A stretch of DNA of 64,000 nt. Source: VRUE01 sp963728365. GTDB taxonomy: Bacteria; Actinomycetota; Thermoleophilia; Solirubrobacterales; 70-9. The notes under the pieces are model-generated. The model was not told where the DNA came from. It saw only the letters and a program-made list of their open reading frames with translations, and did not search any database. Numbering within the stretch: position 1 is the stretch's first letter; every line of letters begins with the position of its first letter. The stretch spans positions 930,001 to 994,000 of the forward strand of contig CAVSJI010000001.1 in assembly GCA_963728365.1 (NCBI GenBank), written 5' to 3'. The position numbers and the translations under genes were made by a program. This document shows positions 9,054 to 19,865 of the stretch, one piece after another.

Positions 9054-9815
9054 TCAGTGGCCGTGGTCGTGATGATGGTGCGGCGGCAGGATCGCGCGAC
9101 CTGCGCCGCCCGGAATCTCGACGATCGCGCCTCCGTAGGTCGCTTCCAGGACCCTGAGGTCGTCGAGCACCGCGGCCGGGCGCCCCCAGGCGACCTGGCG
9201 CTTGTTGATGCAGAGGACGCGGTCGCAGGCGCGGGCCTGGGCGAGGTCATGGGTGGCGATCAGCAACCCCCTCCCCTCCCCTGCCAGCTCGACGATCAGC
9301 TCTTCGAGCAGCTCGGCGCTGGGCCGGTCGAGGCCCGAGAAGGGCTCGTCGAGGAGCAGGATGCGCGCCTCCTGAACCAGCGCGCGGGCGATCAGCGCGC
9401 GCTGGCGCTGGCCGCCCGAGAGACGACCGAAGGTCTCGTCGGTCAGGTCGCCGAGCCCGACGCGCGCCAGTGCAGCCGCCGCGCGCGCGCGCTCGCGCCG
9501 GCCCGGCCGCCGCCACCAGGGCAGGCGCGAGAGCGAGCCCATCGTCGCCACGTCGAGGGCCGAGACCGGATAGTCGAGGCGCGAGCGATCGGTCTGCGGG
9601 ACGGTGCCGCAGGGCGCGGAGACCCGCATGGTCCCGGCGAGCGGGCGCAGCTCGCCGAGCACCGCTCGCAGGAGCGTCGTCTTGCCGCCGCCGTTGGGAC
9701 CGAGCAACGCGAGCGTTTGACCCGGGTGCAGCTCGAATCCGACCGCGGCGATCGCCGCGGCGCCGCCGTAGCCCACGGCCAGGCCCTCGGCCTCGATCAG
9801 CGCAGCGGCCGGCAT
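9054..9815 (-). CDS. Metal ABC transporter ATP-binding protein, ZnuC type
   Basis: A 253-residue cytoplasmic ATPase that powers the zinc/manganese ABC importer encoded around it. Walker A is GPNGGGKTT, the ABC signature is LSGGQRQR, Walker B is ILLLDEP, and an H-loop lies in IATHDLAQ. The C-terminus ends in a histidine-rich HHHHDHGH tail, common in zinc-handling proteins and possibly a metal sensor or reservoir. ATG 9815 begins the conserved domain. Its start overlaps the 3' end of the permease-binding protein fusion by 19 bases, and the second permease follows one base after its stop, so the three are translationally linked. Confidence 0.93.
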   Translation of the reverse strand: MPAAALIEAEGLAVGYGGAAAIAAVGFELHPGQTLALLGPNGGGKTTLLRAVLGELRPLAGTMRVSAPCGTVPQTDRSRLDYPVSALDVATMGSLSRLPWWRRPGRRERARAAAALARVGLGDLTDETFGRLSGGQRQRALIARALVQEARILLLDEPFSGLDRPSAELLEELIVELAGEGRGLLIATHDLAQARACDRVLCINKRQVAWGRPAAVLDDLRVLEATYGGAIVEIPGGAGRAILPPHHHHDHGH

Positions 9816-11551
9816 CCCCGCCTCCCCCCTGTGAAGCCGCGCACCATCGCGTCCGCGTTGGCCGCCTCCATGCCGAGGTAGGTGGCGCCGGGCGAACCGC
9901 CCGGTCCCAGCGTGTCGCCGTAGAGCGCGTAGGAGGAGGTGACACCGGTCTGGGCGGCGATCGCTTCCGCGACCTTGGAGCTGAGCGAGGTCTCGGGGAA
10001 GATCGCCCGCACGTGCTCGTCTTCGATCAGCTCGGCGAGCGCGCTCAGATCCTTGGCCGAGGGCTGGGCCTGGGTCGTCTGCGAGGGAATCGCCGCGCCG
10101 ACCACTTCGATCCCGTAGCGGTGGGCGAAGTAGCCGAAGGCGTCGTGGTCGGTGACCAGCTTGCGGCTCGGGGCCGGCAACGCGAGGATGCAGCGGGCGA
10201 TGCCCGCGTCGAGCCTGCGCAGCTTGGCGAGGTAGGCGCGCGCATTGCGCTCGAAAAGGCGCCGGCGAGCGGGATCGACAGCCGCCAGGCTGCGCTCGAT
10301 CTGGCGCACCGCGGCCTCGGCGTTGCGCGCGTCGTGCCACCAGTGAGGGTCATAGCGCGAGGCCTCGGGGCCGCTCGCCTCGCCGGGCAGGCGCTCGGGC
10401 ACGATCGCGCCCAGATCGACCACTTCCGCGTCGCTGCCGCTGTCGGCGACGACCTCCCCGATCCATTCGTCGAGGTTGTCGCCGCTGGCGAAGACCAGCT
10501 TGGCGTCGGCCGCCGCGACGACGTCGCTGGGACGCGGCTCATACTCGTGCGGGTCGGTGTTCGGGCGCAGGATCTGGTCGACGGCGACCGCGCTGCCGCC
10601 GACCGCGCGCGCGAAGTCGCCGATCTGGGTCGTCGTCGCGACCACCGGCAGCCGCTCCCCGGCGGCGCCGCTCCCACCACATCCGGCGATGCCGAGACCG
10701 AGGAGAGCGGCGCCGGTGAGGGCAGCCGCCGCGCCGCGCGGGTTCCCCGACCGGACCAGGGCCCTGGCGCCCGCTGCGAGGGCGAAGGCGGCGCCGGCGA
10801 TCACGGCGATCGTCGCCCCCGGGGGCGCGTCGGTCTTCACCGAGAGCCAGAGACCAGCCACCCCCTCGGCGGCGACCAGGGCGACCGTCGCAAGCTGCCA
10901 ACTCCGCATCCGCTCGACGAAGAGCCGCGCGGTCAGCGCCGGCAGGACGAAGAGCGCCGTGACCAGCAGCGCTCCGATCGTCGACAGCGCCGCGGTCGTG
11001 GCAAGCGCGACCAATCCGAGCAACAGCAGGTCGAGGACGCGGCCCCCGCTGCGCAGCGAGAATGCCGCGCCGGGATCGAAGCCGGCGGCCAGCCAGCGCC
11101 CGCCGAGCAACAGCGACCCGGCGGCGGCAAGCGCGGCGGCAAGCGCCGCGAGGGCGATATCGCCGCCGTTGACGAGAAGCAGGCTGCCGAAAAGCAGGGT
11201 CTCGACGTTGGAGCCCGAGCCGAACACGTCGCTGGCGAGGATCACGCCGCCGGCGAGGCAGCCGACGAGGACGATCGCCACGGCGCTGTCCCGCCCCTCC
11301 TGATCGCGGCTGGAGAGCAGCGAGGCAGCCAGCGCGAAGGCGACCGCGGCCCCGAAAGCGCCCAGCGGCGCCGCAAAGCCGAGCCCGTCGGCGAGCACCA
11401 GGCCCGGGAAGGCCGCGGTCCCCACCGCGTGCGAGAAAAAGGCGAGGCCGCGAAGCACGATCCAGGTGCCGAGCAGGCCCGCCGGAATCGCCAGGATCAG
11501 GATCTCGAGAAGCCCGCGCTGGACGAAGGGCAGCTGGAAGGGCTCGAGCAC
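9797..11551 (-). CDS. Zinc ABC permease fused to ZnuA-like binding lipoprotein
   Basis: A 584-residue fusion. Residues 1 to about 265 are a ZnuB-type ABC-3 permease with about eight helices. A further hydrophobic segment (276-290) ends in a lipobox, GIAGC, with cysteine 291. Residues 300-575 are a complete ZnuA-type metal-binding protein with expected ligands H335 (DPHEYEP), H403 (DPHWWHD), H469 (TDHDAFGY) and E520 (FPETSL). No ATG, GTG or TTG occurs between residue 250 and the lipobox, so separate translation of a normal lipoprotein seems unlikely. Signal peptidase II cleavage at C291 could instead release an anchored binding protein. The GTG start at 11551 is close behind a Zur-type palindrome. 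It is the first gene of the zinc operon. Confidence 0.88.
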   Translation of the reverse strand: MLEPFQLPFVQRGLLEILILAIPAGLLGTWIVLRGLAFFSHAVGTAAFPGLVLADGLGFAAPLGAFGAAVAFALAASLLSSRDQEGRDSAVAIVLVGCLAGGVILASDVFGSGSNVETLLFGSLLLVNGGDIALAALAAALAAAGSLLLGGRWLAAGFDPGAAFSLRSGGRVLDLLLLGLVALATTAALSTIGALLVTALFVLPALTARLFVERMRSWQLATVALVAAEGVAGLWLSVKTDAPPGATIAVIAGAAFALAAGARALVRSGNPRGAAAALTGAALLGLGIAGCGGSGAAGERLPVVATTTQIGDFARAVGGSAVAVDQILRPNTDPHEYEPRPSDVVAAADAKLVFASGDNLDEWIGEVVADSGSDAEVVDLGAIVPERLPGEASGPEASRYDPHWWHDARNAEAAVRQIERSLAAVDPARRRLFERNARAYLAKLRRLDAGIARCILALPAPSRKLVTDHDAFGYFAHRYGIEVVGAAIPSQTTQAQPSAKDLSALAELIEDEHVRAIFPETSLSSKVAEAIAAQTGVTSSYALYGDTLGPGGSPGATYLGMEAANADAMVRGFTGGRRGCRPLR

Positions 11552-11564
11552 GCGGCGGATTAAA

Positions 11565-11585
11565 TCAAAATGAGACTCATTTTCA
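11565..11585 (-). promoter_or_regulatory. Zur-type operator upstream of the zinc uptake operon
   Basis: A near-perfect palindrome with core AAAATGAG-A-CTCATTTT (8-1-8, positions 11567-11583), flanked by T and A at the ends. It resembles the actinobacterial Zur box consensus TGAAAATGATTTTCA and lies 14-34 bases upstream of the GTG of the permease-ZnuA fusion, inside a 63-bp gap. This placement would let zinc-loaded Zur repress the operon that encodes it. The binding claim is inference from motif and context. Confidence 0.75.
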
Positions 11586-11614
11586 AAAAGAGGCTGTAAC
11601 GGGTGCCAGCTTCG

Positions 11615-12244
11615 CTACGAGCCCAGCGCCCGGTCGATGAACGGGCCGAGCAGCTCGCCCGCCTTGGCGGCGGTCTTCTTTGGAGTGTCGCCGGGGGCGG
11701 TGATGTAGCTGATCGCGAGGCGGACGAGGGACTCGGCGAGCAGGGCGGCCTTCTCGGGCGGCGCCTCGGGCCAGCCCTCCTGGATCGTGGTGGTCAGTCG
11801 GGCGGTCGCCCACTGGACGACCGGCATCCCCTGGGTGGTGACCAGGGGCAGCATGCCGCCGCTGCCGTCGTCGCTGAGCATGATCCGCACCAGCGGGTCC
11901 TCGCCGGCGCTGCGCAGGAAGGTTTCGAGGGCGGCGTTGACCGCGGCGTGCGGGTCGTCGAGGTGCTCGCGCACCGCCGCGTCGACCCCGTCCAGGAAGC
12001 GCTCGCCCTCGTGGATGACGAAGGCCTGGGAGAACTCGTTGCGGCTGCCGAACTCGTTGTAGAGGGTCTGGCGGCTGACGCCGGCCGCCTTCGCCACGCC
12101 GGCCATCGTGATCTCCGACCAGGCTTTGCTCTGCAGCTCGTCGCGCGCGGCGCCGAAGAGGGAATCGCGCAGCAGCGCCTTGGCCGCCTGCGGGTACGGC
12201 GTGCGGGTCGCCACCGCCGGGATCGTGCCAGCGGCGGCGGTCAC
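11615..12244 (-). CDS. TetR-family regulator of the alkane hydroxylase operon
   Basis: A 209-residue TetR repressor. The N-terminal helix-turn-helix reads ITMAGVAKAAGVSRQTLYNEFGSR, followed by a helical ligand-binding domain. GTG 12244 is chosen because it overlaps the rubredoxin stop in a GTGA arrangement; the open frame further upstream merely crosses the rubredoxin gene. The order alkB, rubredoxin, TetR matches the alkB-rub-alkU operons of other actinobacteria, in which the TetR protein controls alkB. A matching inverted repeat lies in the alkB promoter region at 13712-13742. The inducer is probably an alkane or fatty acid derivative (inference). Confidence 0.9.
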   Translation of the reverse strand: MTAAAGTIPAVATRTPYPQAAKALLRDSLFGAARDELQSKAWSEITMAGVAKAAGVSRQTLYNEFGSRNEFSQAFVIHEGERFLDGVDAAVREHLDDPHAAVNAALETFLRSAGEDPLVRIMLSDDGSGGMLPLVTTQGMPVVQWATARLTTTIQEGWPEAPPEKAALLAESLVRLAISYITAPGDTPKKTAAKAGELLGPFIDRALGS

Positions 12245-12423
12245 TCGCCCGACCCCTCCCCCTCGTCCGGCTCGAAGTCGACCTTGTCGCGCACGCCGCA
12301 GTCCGGGCAGGCCCAATCGTCGGGCACCTCGCTCCAGGGCGTCCCCGCCGGAAACCCCTCGCGCGGGTGCCCCTGCTCCTCGTCGTAGACGTACCCGCAG
12401 CTCGGACAGCGCCAGCGGCTCAT
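12241..12423 (-). CDS. Rubredoxin, electron donor to alkane hydroxylase
   Basis: A 60-residue rubredoxin, a one-iron electron carrier that passes electrons from rubredoxin reductase to AlkB. Both iron-binding loops are present: CPSCGYVYD near the N-terminus and CPDCGVRDK near residue 40, with the usual acidic tail. Length and spacing match AlkG2-type rubredoxins. It lies downstream of alkB and its stop overlaps the GTG start of the TetR gene. A 49-bp palindromic element fills most of the 61-bp gap to alkB. No rubredoxin reductase gene is in the window. Confidence 0.95.
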   Translation of the reverse strand: MSRWRCPSCGYVYDEEQGHPREGFPAGTPWSEVPDDWACPDCGVRDKVDFEPDEGEGSGE

Positions 12424-12434
12424 CGCCCGGCCCC

Positions 12435-12483
12435 GTTCCGGTGCGCTTTATGTGGGCATAGACCGTAAAAGGCGCACCGGAAC
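12435..12483 (-). repeat. Family A palindromic element, copy 1 (alkB-rubredoxin junction)
   Basis: A 49-bp inverted repeat with 12-bp perfect outer arms (GTTCCGGTGCGC) and an imperfect inner stem. In the gene direction it starts one base after the TGA stop of alkB and ends 11 bases before the rubredoxin ATG. It is one of six copies in the window (others at 21909, 30280, 34748, 47123, 61502). Confidence 0.9.
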
Positions 12484-12484
12484 G

Positions 12485-13675
12485 TCATGCTGCGCCTCCG
12501 TAGCGGGCGAGGATGCGCTTGCGCGCGCGGGGCTGGATGTTCGCCTTGCTCGGGTCGCCGCCGTAGTGCTCGACGAGGATCGGGTCCATGATCCGGCGCC
12601 AGAGCGGCGGGATCCAGGCTAGGACGATCATCCCGGCGTAGCCGGTGGGCAGCTGCGGCGCCTCGTCGACGTGGCGCAGCGCCTGATAGCGGCGGGTCGG
12701 GTTGGCGTGGTGGTCGGAGTGACGCTGCAGGTGGTAGAGCAGCACGTTGGAGGCGACGTTGTTGCTGTTCCAGCTGTGCTCGGCGCGGCAGCGCTCGAAG
12801 CGCCCGTCCTCCTTGCGCTGCCGCAGCAGCCCGTAGTGCTCGAGGTAGTTGACGACCTCGAGCAGCGAGAAGCCGAGGATCGCCTGGATCACCAGGTAGG
12901 GCAGGACGACCGGGCCGAAGGCGATCGCCAGCGCGGCGAAGAGCCCCACGGTCATCGCCCAGGCGCCGAGGATGTCGTTGTGCAGGGTCCAGTGCGACTT
13001 GCCGAGCCGGTCGAGGCGGGCGGCTTCGATCCCCCAGGCCGAGCGCAGGCTGCCGACGACGGTGCGCGGCAGGAAGGCCCAGAAGCTCTCCCCCAGACGC
13101 GAGCTGGCCGGGTCCTCGGGCGTGGCGACGCGCACGTGGTGGCCGCGGTTGTGCTCGATGAAGAAATGCCCGTAGCCGGTCTGGGCGAGGGCGACGCGGC
13201 TCAGCCACTTCTCCATGCTGTCGCGCTTGTGGCCGAGCTCGTGGGCGGTGTTGATCGCGATCCCACCGACCACACCCATGGTCAGCGCCAGCCCGAGGTC
13301 CTCCAGGGTGCCCAGCTTGCCGCTCGACCACAGCCAGCAGGCGAAGACCAATCCGGCGTACTGGACCGGGATGAAGAGGTATGTGCACCAGCGGTAGTAG
13401 CGGTCCTGCTCGAGCCACTTGAGAATGCTGTCCGGCGGGTTGCTTGGGTCGACGCCGATCGCGATGTCGAGCAGCGGAAAGACGCCGAAGACGAGCAGCG
13501 GGCCGAAGAACCAGAAGCCCTCGAAGCCGGTCACCTCGACGCTCGCCCAGGCGATGAAGGGCGCGAAGGGGATGATCAAGCCGAGCAGCCAGGCGTAGCG
13601 CTTGCCGTCCTTCCAGGTCGCCGGGTTTAGCTCGATCGCCGGGCCGTGGTCATGGCTGTTGGTCGCTGCCTCCAT
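12485..13675 (-). CDS. alkB: Alkane 1-monooxygenase (membrane di-iron hydroxylase)
   Basis: A 396-residue integral membrane enzyme that hydroxylates the terminal carbon of n-alkanes using O2 and electrons from rubredoxin. All histidine clusters of the family are present: HELGH (145-149), EHNRGHH (174-180), LEHYGL (279-284) and LQRHSDHH (316-323), together with about six hydrophobic helices. A strong ribosome binding site (AAGGAGGAG) precedes ATG 13675. Rubredoxin and TetR genes follow in the same direction. The upstream region carries an inverted repeat suitable for the TetR protein. This suggests that the organism can use medium or long alkanes. Confidence 0.96.
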   Translation of the reverse strand: MEAATNSHDHGPAIELNPATWKDGKRYAWLLGLIIPFAPFIAWASVEVTGFEGFWFFGPLLVFGVFPLLDIAIGVDPSNPPDSILKWLEQDRYYRWCTYLFIPVQYAGLVFACWLWSSGKLGTLEDLGLALTMGVVGGIAINTAHELGHKRDSMEKWLSRVALAQTGYGHFFIEHNRGHHVRVATPEDPASSRLGESFWAFLPRTVVGSLRSAWGIEAARLDRLGKSHWTLHNDILGAWAMTVGLFAALAIAFGPVVLPYLVIQAILGFSLLEVVNYLEHYGLLRQRKEDGRFERCRAEHSWNSNNVASNVLLYHLQRHSDHHANPTRRYQALRHVDEAPQLPTGYAGMIVLAWIPPLWRRIMDPILVEHYGGDPSKANIQPRARKRILARYGGAA

Positions 13676-13711
13676 CGCTCCTCCTTGTCAAATCGACGCG
13701 CTCCGTCCTCG

Positions 13712-13742
13712 TGCTTGACACCGTAGCGTATTTTGTCAAGCA
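13712..13742 (-). promoter_or_regulatory. Inverted repeat in the alkB promoter, likely TetR operator
   Basis: Perfect 9-bp arms, TGCTTGACA (13712-13720) and TGTCAAGCA (13734-13742), with a 13-bp spacer. A further half-site TTGTCAAA sits at 13685-13692. On the minus strand the first arm supplies a TTGACA -35-like box for alkB, so a bound repressor would block the promoter. Assignment to the TetR gene at 11615-12244 is inference from position. Confidence 0.6.
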
Positions 13743-13789
13743 GCACAACAAGCTGACGCAAATTGTCCGAAGCCCGGCGGCCCGCTACC

Positions 13790-14019
13790 ATGCAGCGCGT
13801 GTACACGTTGCTCGGCTTCTTCCAGGTGATCGTCTCCGGGGTCCTGATCTTCCTGATCCTGCTCCACTCGGGCAAAGACACCGGCCTCTCCGGCGCCTTC
13901 GGAATCGGCGGCGGCGGCAGCGCCTTCGGCGGCGGCTCGATGGTCGAGCGCAATCTCGACCGGGCGACGATCTTCTTCGCGGTGCTGTTCGTCGTCAACA
14001 CCCTGGTGCTGCTGAAGAT

Positions 14020-14023
<4 letters not shown>
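13790..14023 (+). CDS. secG: Preprotein translocase subunit SecG
   Basis: A 77-residue two-helix membrane protein, the SecG subunit that helps SecYE move proteins across the cytoplasmic membrane. It shows two hydrophobic segments (about residues 4-24 and 56-75) joined by the typical glycine-rich loop with GLSGAFG. ATG 13790 directly precedes the first helix; a TTG nine codons upstream (13763) is the alternative. In many actinobacteria secG follows gap-pgk-tpiA; here it stands about 17 kb from those genes and convergent with ccmF, whose stop overlaps its own by four bases. Confidence 0.9.
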
Positions 14024-16372
<2,349 letters not shown>

Positions 16373-16383
<11 letters not shown>

Positions 16384-16771
16384 TCGTGGTGAACTTCGAC
16401 GGGCACTTGGTGGTCAGCGTGTCCGCCTCGCCGACGAAGGTCCCGTGGTCGACTTCGCCGGTGACGACGATCTCGCGGCCACCACGGAATGGGTCGGGAA
16501 CCGTGCCTGCGTAGGTGACCGGCAGGGTCGGGCCGCCGCCTTCGCGGTCCGCCACCCGGAAGCTGAGCCGCTCGCCGTGCCGGCGGACCGAGCCCTTGAC
16601 CACGCGGCCGGTGAGGTCGTAGCTGGTCCCCGGGGCGGCATTGACCAGCTCCGACGGCTGCTCGGCGGCCGAGGAGGCGCTGAACGACGTGTAGACGAGC
16701 GCGGCCGCGAGCAGGACGGCGACGCTGAGGGCGACCACGAGCCGGATCTTTCGCTTGCGCTGGGGATCCAC
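16373..16771 (-). CDS. ccmE: Cytochrome c maturation heme chaperone CcmE-like
   Basis: A 132-residue membrane-anchored protein: a basic N-terminus, one transmembrane helix (about residues 12-30), then a small beta-barrel (OB-fold) domain as in CcmE, which carries heme covalently outside the membrane to CcmF. The GTG at 16771 opens a compact N-terminus (VDPQRKRKIRL) just before the helix. The classical heme-binding HxxxY is not obvious near the C-terminus; instead a lone cysteine appears in TTKCPSKF, as in the CxxxY variants (though the Tyr is absent here). Overlap with ccmF supports the assignment. The heme attachment residue is uncertain. Confidence 0.82.
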
Positions 16772-16836
16772 GGGGAGCGGATTATCGCAAGGGCGGTTGG
16801 GGACGGTCGCGCAGGGCTCGCCAGGCGCGCTTCTCC

Positions 16837-19737
16837 TCAGCGGCGGTGGCGCTTCTTGTGATGATGATGGCGGCGGTGGCGCTTTTTCGTCTTGCACGGC
16901 GCCCGCAGCTTCGGTCGCATGTTGGCGTGCTTGCCGTTCTGGCCGCGGAAGCGGGCGATGACCTTGTAGCGGTGGGCGCAGAGGTCGCGTGAGTTGACCA
17001 GCAGGCCGTGCTTGCCGCCGCGCACGGCGAGGATGAACTTGGAGACCGGCACGTCGGGCACCGTGTCGAAGGTGTTGCGGATTCGGCCCTTGACGCTGTC
17101 GATCCGCCCGTCGAGTTCGATGTCGACCTGGCCGTGCAGGTCGGCGACCATGTCCGGCAGTTCGTGGTTCGAGGAGCGCAGGTAGACCGGGCCTTTGAGC
17201 GGGCCGTCGAGCAGCGGGGTGTAGGCGCTGGCGAAGCCGTAGATCGAGTTCTTCGGGCAGTTGTGAGCGGCGAACTGGACGCGGGTGCAGACGTTGGAGA
17301 GGCTCGCCTGTTCGAGGTAGAGCGCCTTCGGCAGGGTGACTGCGGCGCGGCCGACGTTGGCGTCGCCGTCGCGGGCGACGAAGATCGCTCGCAGCTTCGG
17401 GCTCTTCGCCCGGCGGCGGGCGCCGAAGGCGTGCATGTAGAGCGTCGGCTTGAAGGGCAGCGCCTCGCAACCACTCGCCTGGAAGGGCGAGGAGACCGCC
17501 AGCGAGCTGAAGGCCCCTTGATCGAGCGGGTTGGAGCCACCGCCGTGCAGCGTCCCGGTGAAGGGCATCGCCGAGCAGTTGGTCGGGTTGAGCGCGAACC
17601 GCTTGCGGTTGACGTGGACCGCGATCGAACGGATGTCGAGCTTGGCGCCGCCATAGACATGCGGAATCGGATCCGACGAGGCGGTCACCTGCGCCGTCCT
17701 CGGGTCGACGAACAGCGCCACCCTCACCACGACCGAGCCGAGATCGAACGGCCCGGCCGTGGCGGGGGTGATCACTGCCAGGGAAAGGGGGGCGCCTCGA
17801 TAGCGCCCTGTGAGGAAGACCTTGCCGTCAATGTGCACTGGGTGGGGGCCGCTGCCCGCAGCGACCGAGGCGTCGCCGATCAGGCTTGATTTCGGGCAGC
17901 TGGAGTGGGCGGCCTCGGCCGCGCCGCTGTTGGCGGCGGCTGCGGCGAGCGCGGCGGGCGGGCAGTAGCGCACCCCGGCGAGCTTCGCGGTGAGGCCGGG
18001 CGGCAGGGTCACGTCGACTCCCTTCAACTCCTGGTTGCCGTCCTCGCGACCGAGGTTGACGTTGACCTGGGTGAAGGCGCCTCCCTTCGGGTTGGTCGAG
18101 CGAGCGGCAAAGGACGGAGTGAAGGGACGCTCGCCGAGGGCTTTCGCGCACGCCCCGCCGCCGGGAGCGTTGGTCAGGGTGAAGCCGGAGTCCTGCGGCC
18201 CCTGGTCCGGCGTGCCGGACCAGGCGGTCATCGAGTGGCCGGTCTTGTTCGGCCCGCAGGTGGGCGGGCTGGTCAGCGTGCCCTTCGCTCCGTCGAGCGT
18301 CACGCGAACCGAGCTGAAGGGAAGTTGGGGCGCTTCATGGACGCGCGCGGTCAGCTGCCCGGTCTGGGCGTTGGCGCTGACGTTGCCGAGGAGGCGGATC
18401 GAGAGGCCGCGGCCGGCCGACTCGGCGTCGATGAAGATCCGGTACTCATCGCCCGATTCGGGGTCGCGGCTCTGCTGGGTTGCGAGGAATACGTCCCCGG
18501 TAAGGGTGCCGTCGGGCAGCGGCGGCGTGTCGATCGCCACCGTGCCGATCTTCGACCCGGCCGGGCAGGCGACCGGGTTACGAGTGCCCCTGCCGAACTG
18601 GGAGTCGGTGCAGGCCTGCAGGCCACTTGCCGCGGAGGGGTTCACGCCAAGCCCCTGCGGCAGCGAGACGTCCGCGGTCCGCACGTTCGACTGGTAGACA
18701 CCGGCCGGGGGGTCGAAGGGGACCTTGACATCGACCGTCCCGCCCATCGGCGAGTCGGTCTGGCTGGTACCCGGCGACTGCGACGTCGAGGGCTGGAAGG
18801 GAATGGCCCCGCAGCCGGTGGGCATCACGCGCTGGCCGCCGCCGACGCGCGGGAGCCGCGATTCGACGAGCTCCGAGCCCGCCAGGAAGGCGGCCGGTGG
18901 GGGTGCGGGCGCAGCGACGCCGTATTCGTCTTCGGGCGCTTCTTCCTCCTTGGAGTCGGCGTGCAGCAGCGTGTTGTAGGTGGTCGCGAAGGCCGGCTGG
19001 TTGGGGTCGAAGCAGGTGCTCGGCGTAGTCAGGAAAGCGCCGCCCTCTTCGCCGGGCAGGCCGCCGTTGCCGATCGTCCCGTCGAAGACCAAGCGGTTCT
19101 TGAGGATCCGCACCGCAGGGATCGAGGGCACGTGGATCGTGAAGTACTCGTGGTAGTCCCCGTCCCATTTGACCCCGGCGTCGAGGAAGACTTCGCCGAT
19201 GCCGAGCGGCATCGTGAAGCCGAACCGCGCCGGTTCCCCGTCGCGCGGCACCAGGTTGTAGACGGGAATGCCAGGCACGGTCTCCGGGGGGGTCGTGATC
19301 GGCGGGATCGCCGCGGCGGCGGTCACGTTGCTGTAGCCGACCTGCGTATCGCTCGGACAGCCGCCAGTCGGGAATTTGCCCCCTTCCAGTTCGCACTGCG
19401 GCGTGGCCTCGGGGTTGACGCTCATCCCTTGCGGGAGGTCGACGAGCACCGTCTTCAGGTTGCCCACGGGGGTTTCGAAGGCACCGCTGTGCTTGACGAT
19501 GATCTGGGTGAAGCCGACGGGCGGGTGCCCGGCGGCCTGCGTGAAGAACTGATCCGTCGTATCGACGCTGCACTCGGTCGGCATATCGACTTTGCAGGTG
19601 CCTGCCTGCCAGCCCGAGCCATCCGATTCGGGCAACTCGTCTTCGATGATGTCGACGGCGCCAGCCGGGGCCGCAACAAAGCCGAGCAGGACCAGAGAAA
19701 CCGCAACGACAAGCCAAAAACTCCCCGACCTCCGCAT
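16837..19737 (-). CDS. Large secreted protein of repeated Cys/Pro-rich modules, function unknown
   Basis: A 966-residue exported protein with a Sec signal peptide (MRRSGSFWLVVAVSLVLL, cleavage probably after AGA). It consists of about four copies of a module with a leucine/proline start, an NP...C segment, CPxxSxIG, a GxVFL strand and a closing beta-rich stretch, roughly at residues 85-240, 355-470, 565-750 and 815-940. The tail is extremely basic and histidine-rich (KKRHRRHHHHKKRHRR). ATG 19737 is chosen over the in-frame ATG at 19761 because AAGGAGGG lies six bases upstream of it. The 256-residue protein at 39962-40732 seems to carry one related module. Extracellular or cell-surface location is likely; the role is unknown. 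Confidence 0.8.
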   Translation of the reverse strand: MRRSGSFWLVVAVSLVLLGFVAAPAGAVDIIEDELPESDGSGWQAGTCKVDMPTECSVDTTDQFFTQAAGHPPVGFTQIIVKHSGAFETPVGNLKTVLVDLPQGMSVNPEATPQCELEGGKFPTGGCPSDTQVGYSNVTAAAAIPPITTPPETVPGIPVYNLVPRDGEPARFGFTMPLGIGEVFLDAGVKWDGDYHEYFTIHVPSIPAVRILKNRLVFDGTIGNGGLPGEEGGAFLTTPSTCFDPNQPAFATTYNTLLHADSKEEEAPEDEYGVAAPAPPPAAFLAGSELVESRLPRVGGGQRVMPTGCGAIPFQPSTSQSPGTSQTDSPMGGTVDVKVPFDPPAGVYQSNVRTADVSLPQGLGVNPSAASGLQACTDSQFGRGTRNPVACPAGSKIGTVAIDTPPLPDGTLTGDVFLATQQSRDPESGDEYRIFIDAESAGRGLSIRLLGNVSANAQTGQLTARVHEAPQLPFSSVRVTLDGAKGTLTSPPTCGPNKTGHSMTAWSGTPDQGPQDSGFTLTNAPGGGACAKALGERPFTPSFAARSTNPKGGAFTQVNVNLGREDGNQELKGVDVTLPPGLTAKLAGVRYCPPAALAAAAANSGAAEAAHSSCPKSSLIGDASVAAGSGPHPVHIDGKVFLTGRYRGAPLSLAVITPATAGPFDLGSVVVRVALFVDPRTAQVTASSDPIPHVYGGAKLDIRSIAVHVNRKRFALNPTNCSAMPFTGTLHGGGSNPLDQGAFSSLAVSSPFQASGCEALPFKPTLYMHAFGARRRAKSPKLRAIFVARDGDANVGRAAVTLPKALYLEQASLSNVCTRVQFAAHNCPKNSIYGFASAYTPLLDGPLKGPVYLRSSNHELPDMVADLHGQVDIELDGRIDSVKGRIRNTFDTVPDVPVSKFILAVRGGKHGLLVNSRDLCAHRYKVIARFRGQNGKHANMRPKLRAPCKTKKRHRRHHHHKKRHRR

Positions 19738-19865
19738 CTTGTCCCTCCTTCTCAGATCCATCCCTGCCCCCAGCCTACCCGGTTTTGATGATTTGCACCA
19801 TCATTTTTTGGTATCAATTGCTAGGCAGAATTTAGTGCAGCAATCGAAAACCATTGGAGGAGCCC
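19738..19865. promoter_or_regulatory. AT-rich divergent promoter region
   Basis: A 128-bp region between the large secreted protein gene (minus) and the winged-helix regulator (plus), clearly richer in A and T than its surroundings. It contains a small inverted repeat, ATGAT-TTGCACC-ATCAT (19788-19804), which could be an operator for the regulator. The ribosome binding site GGAGG precedes ATG 19866. Confidence 0.45.
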
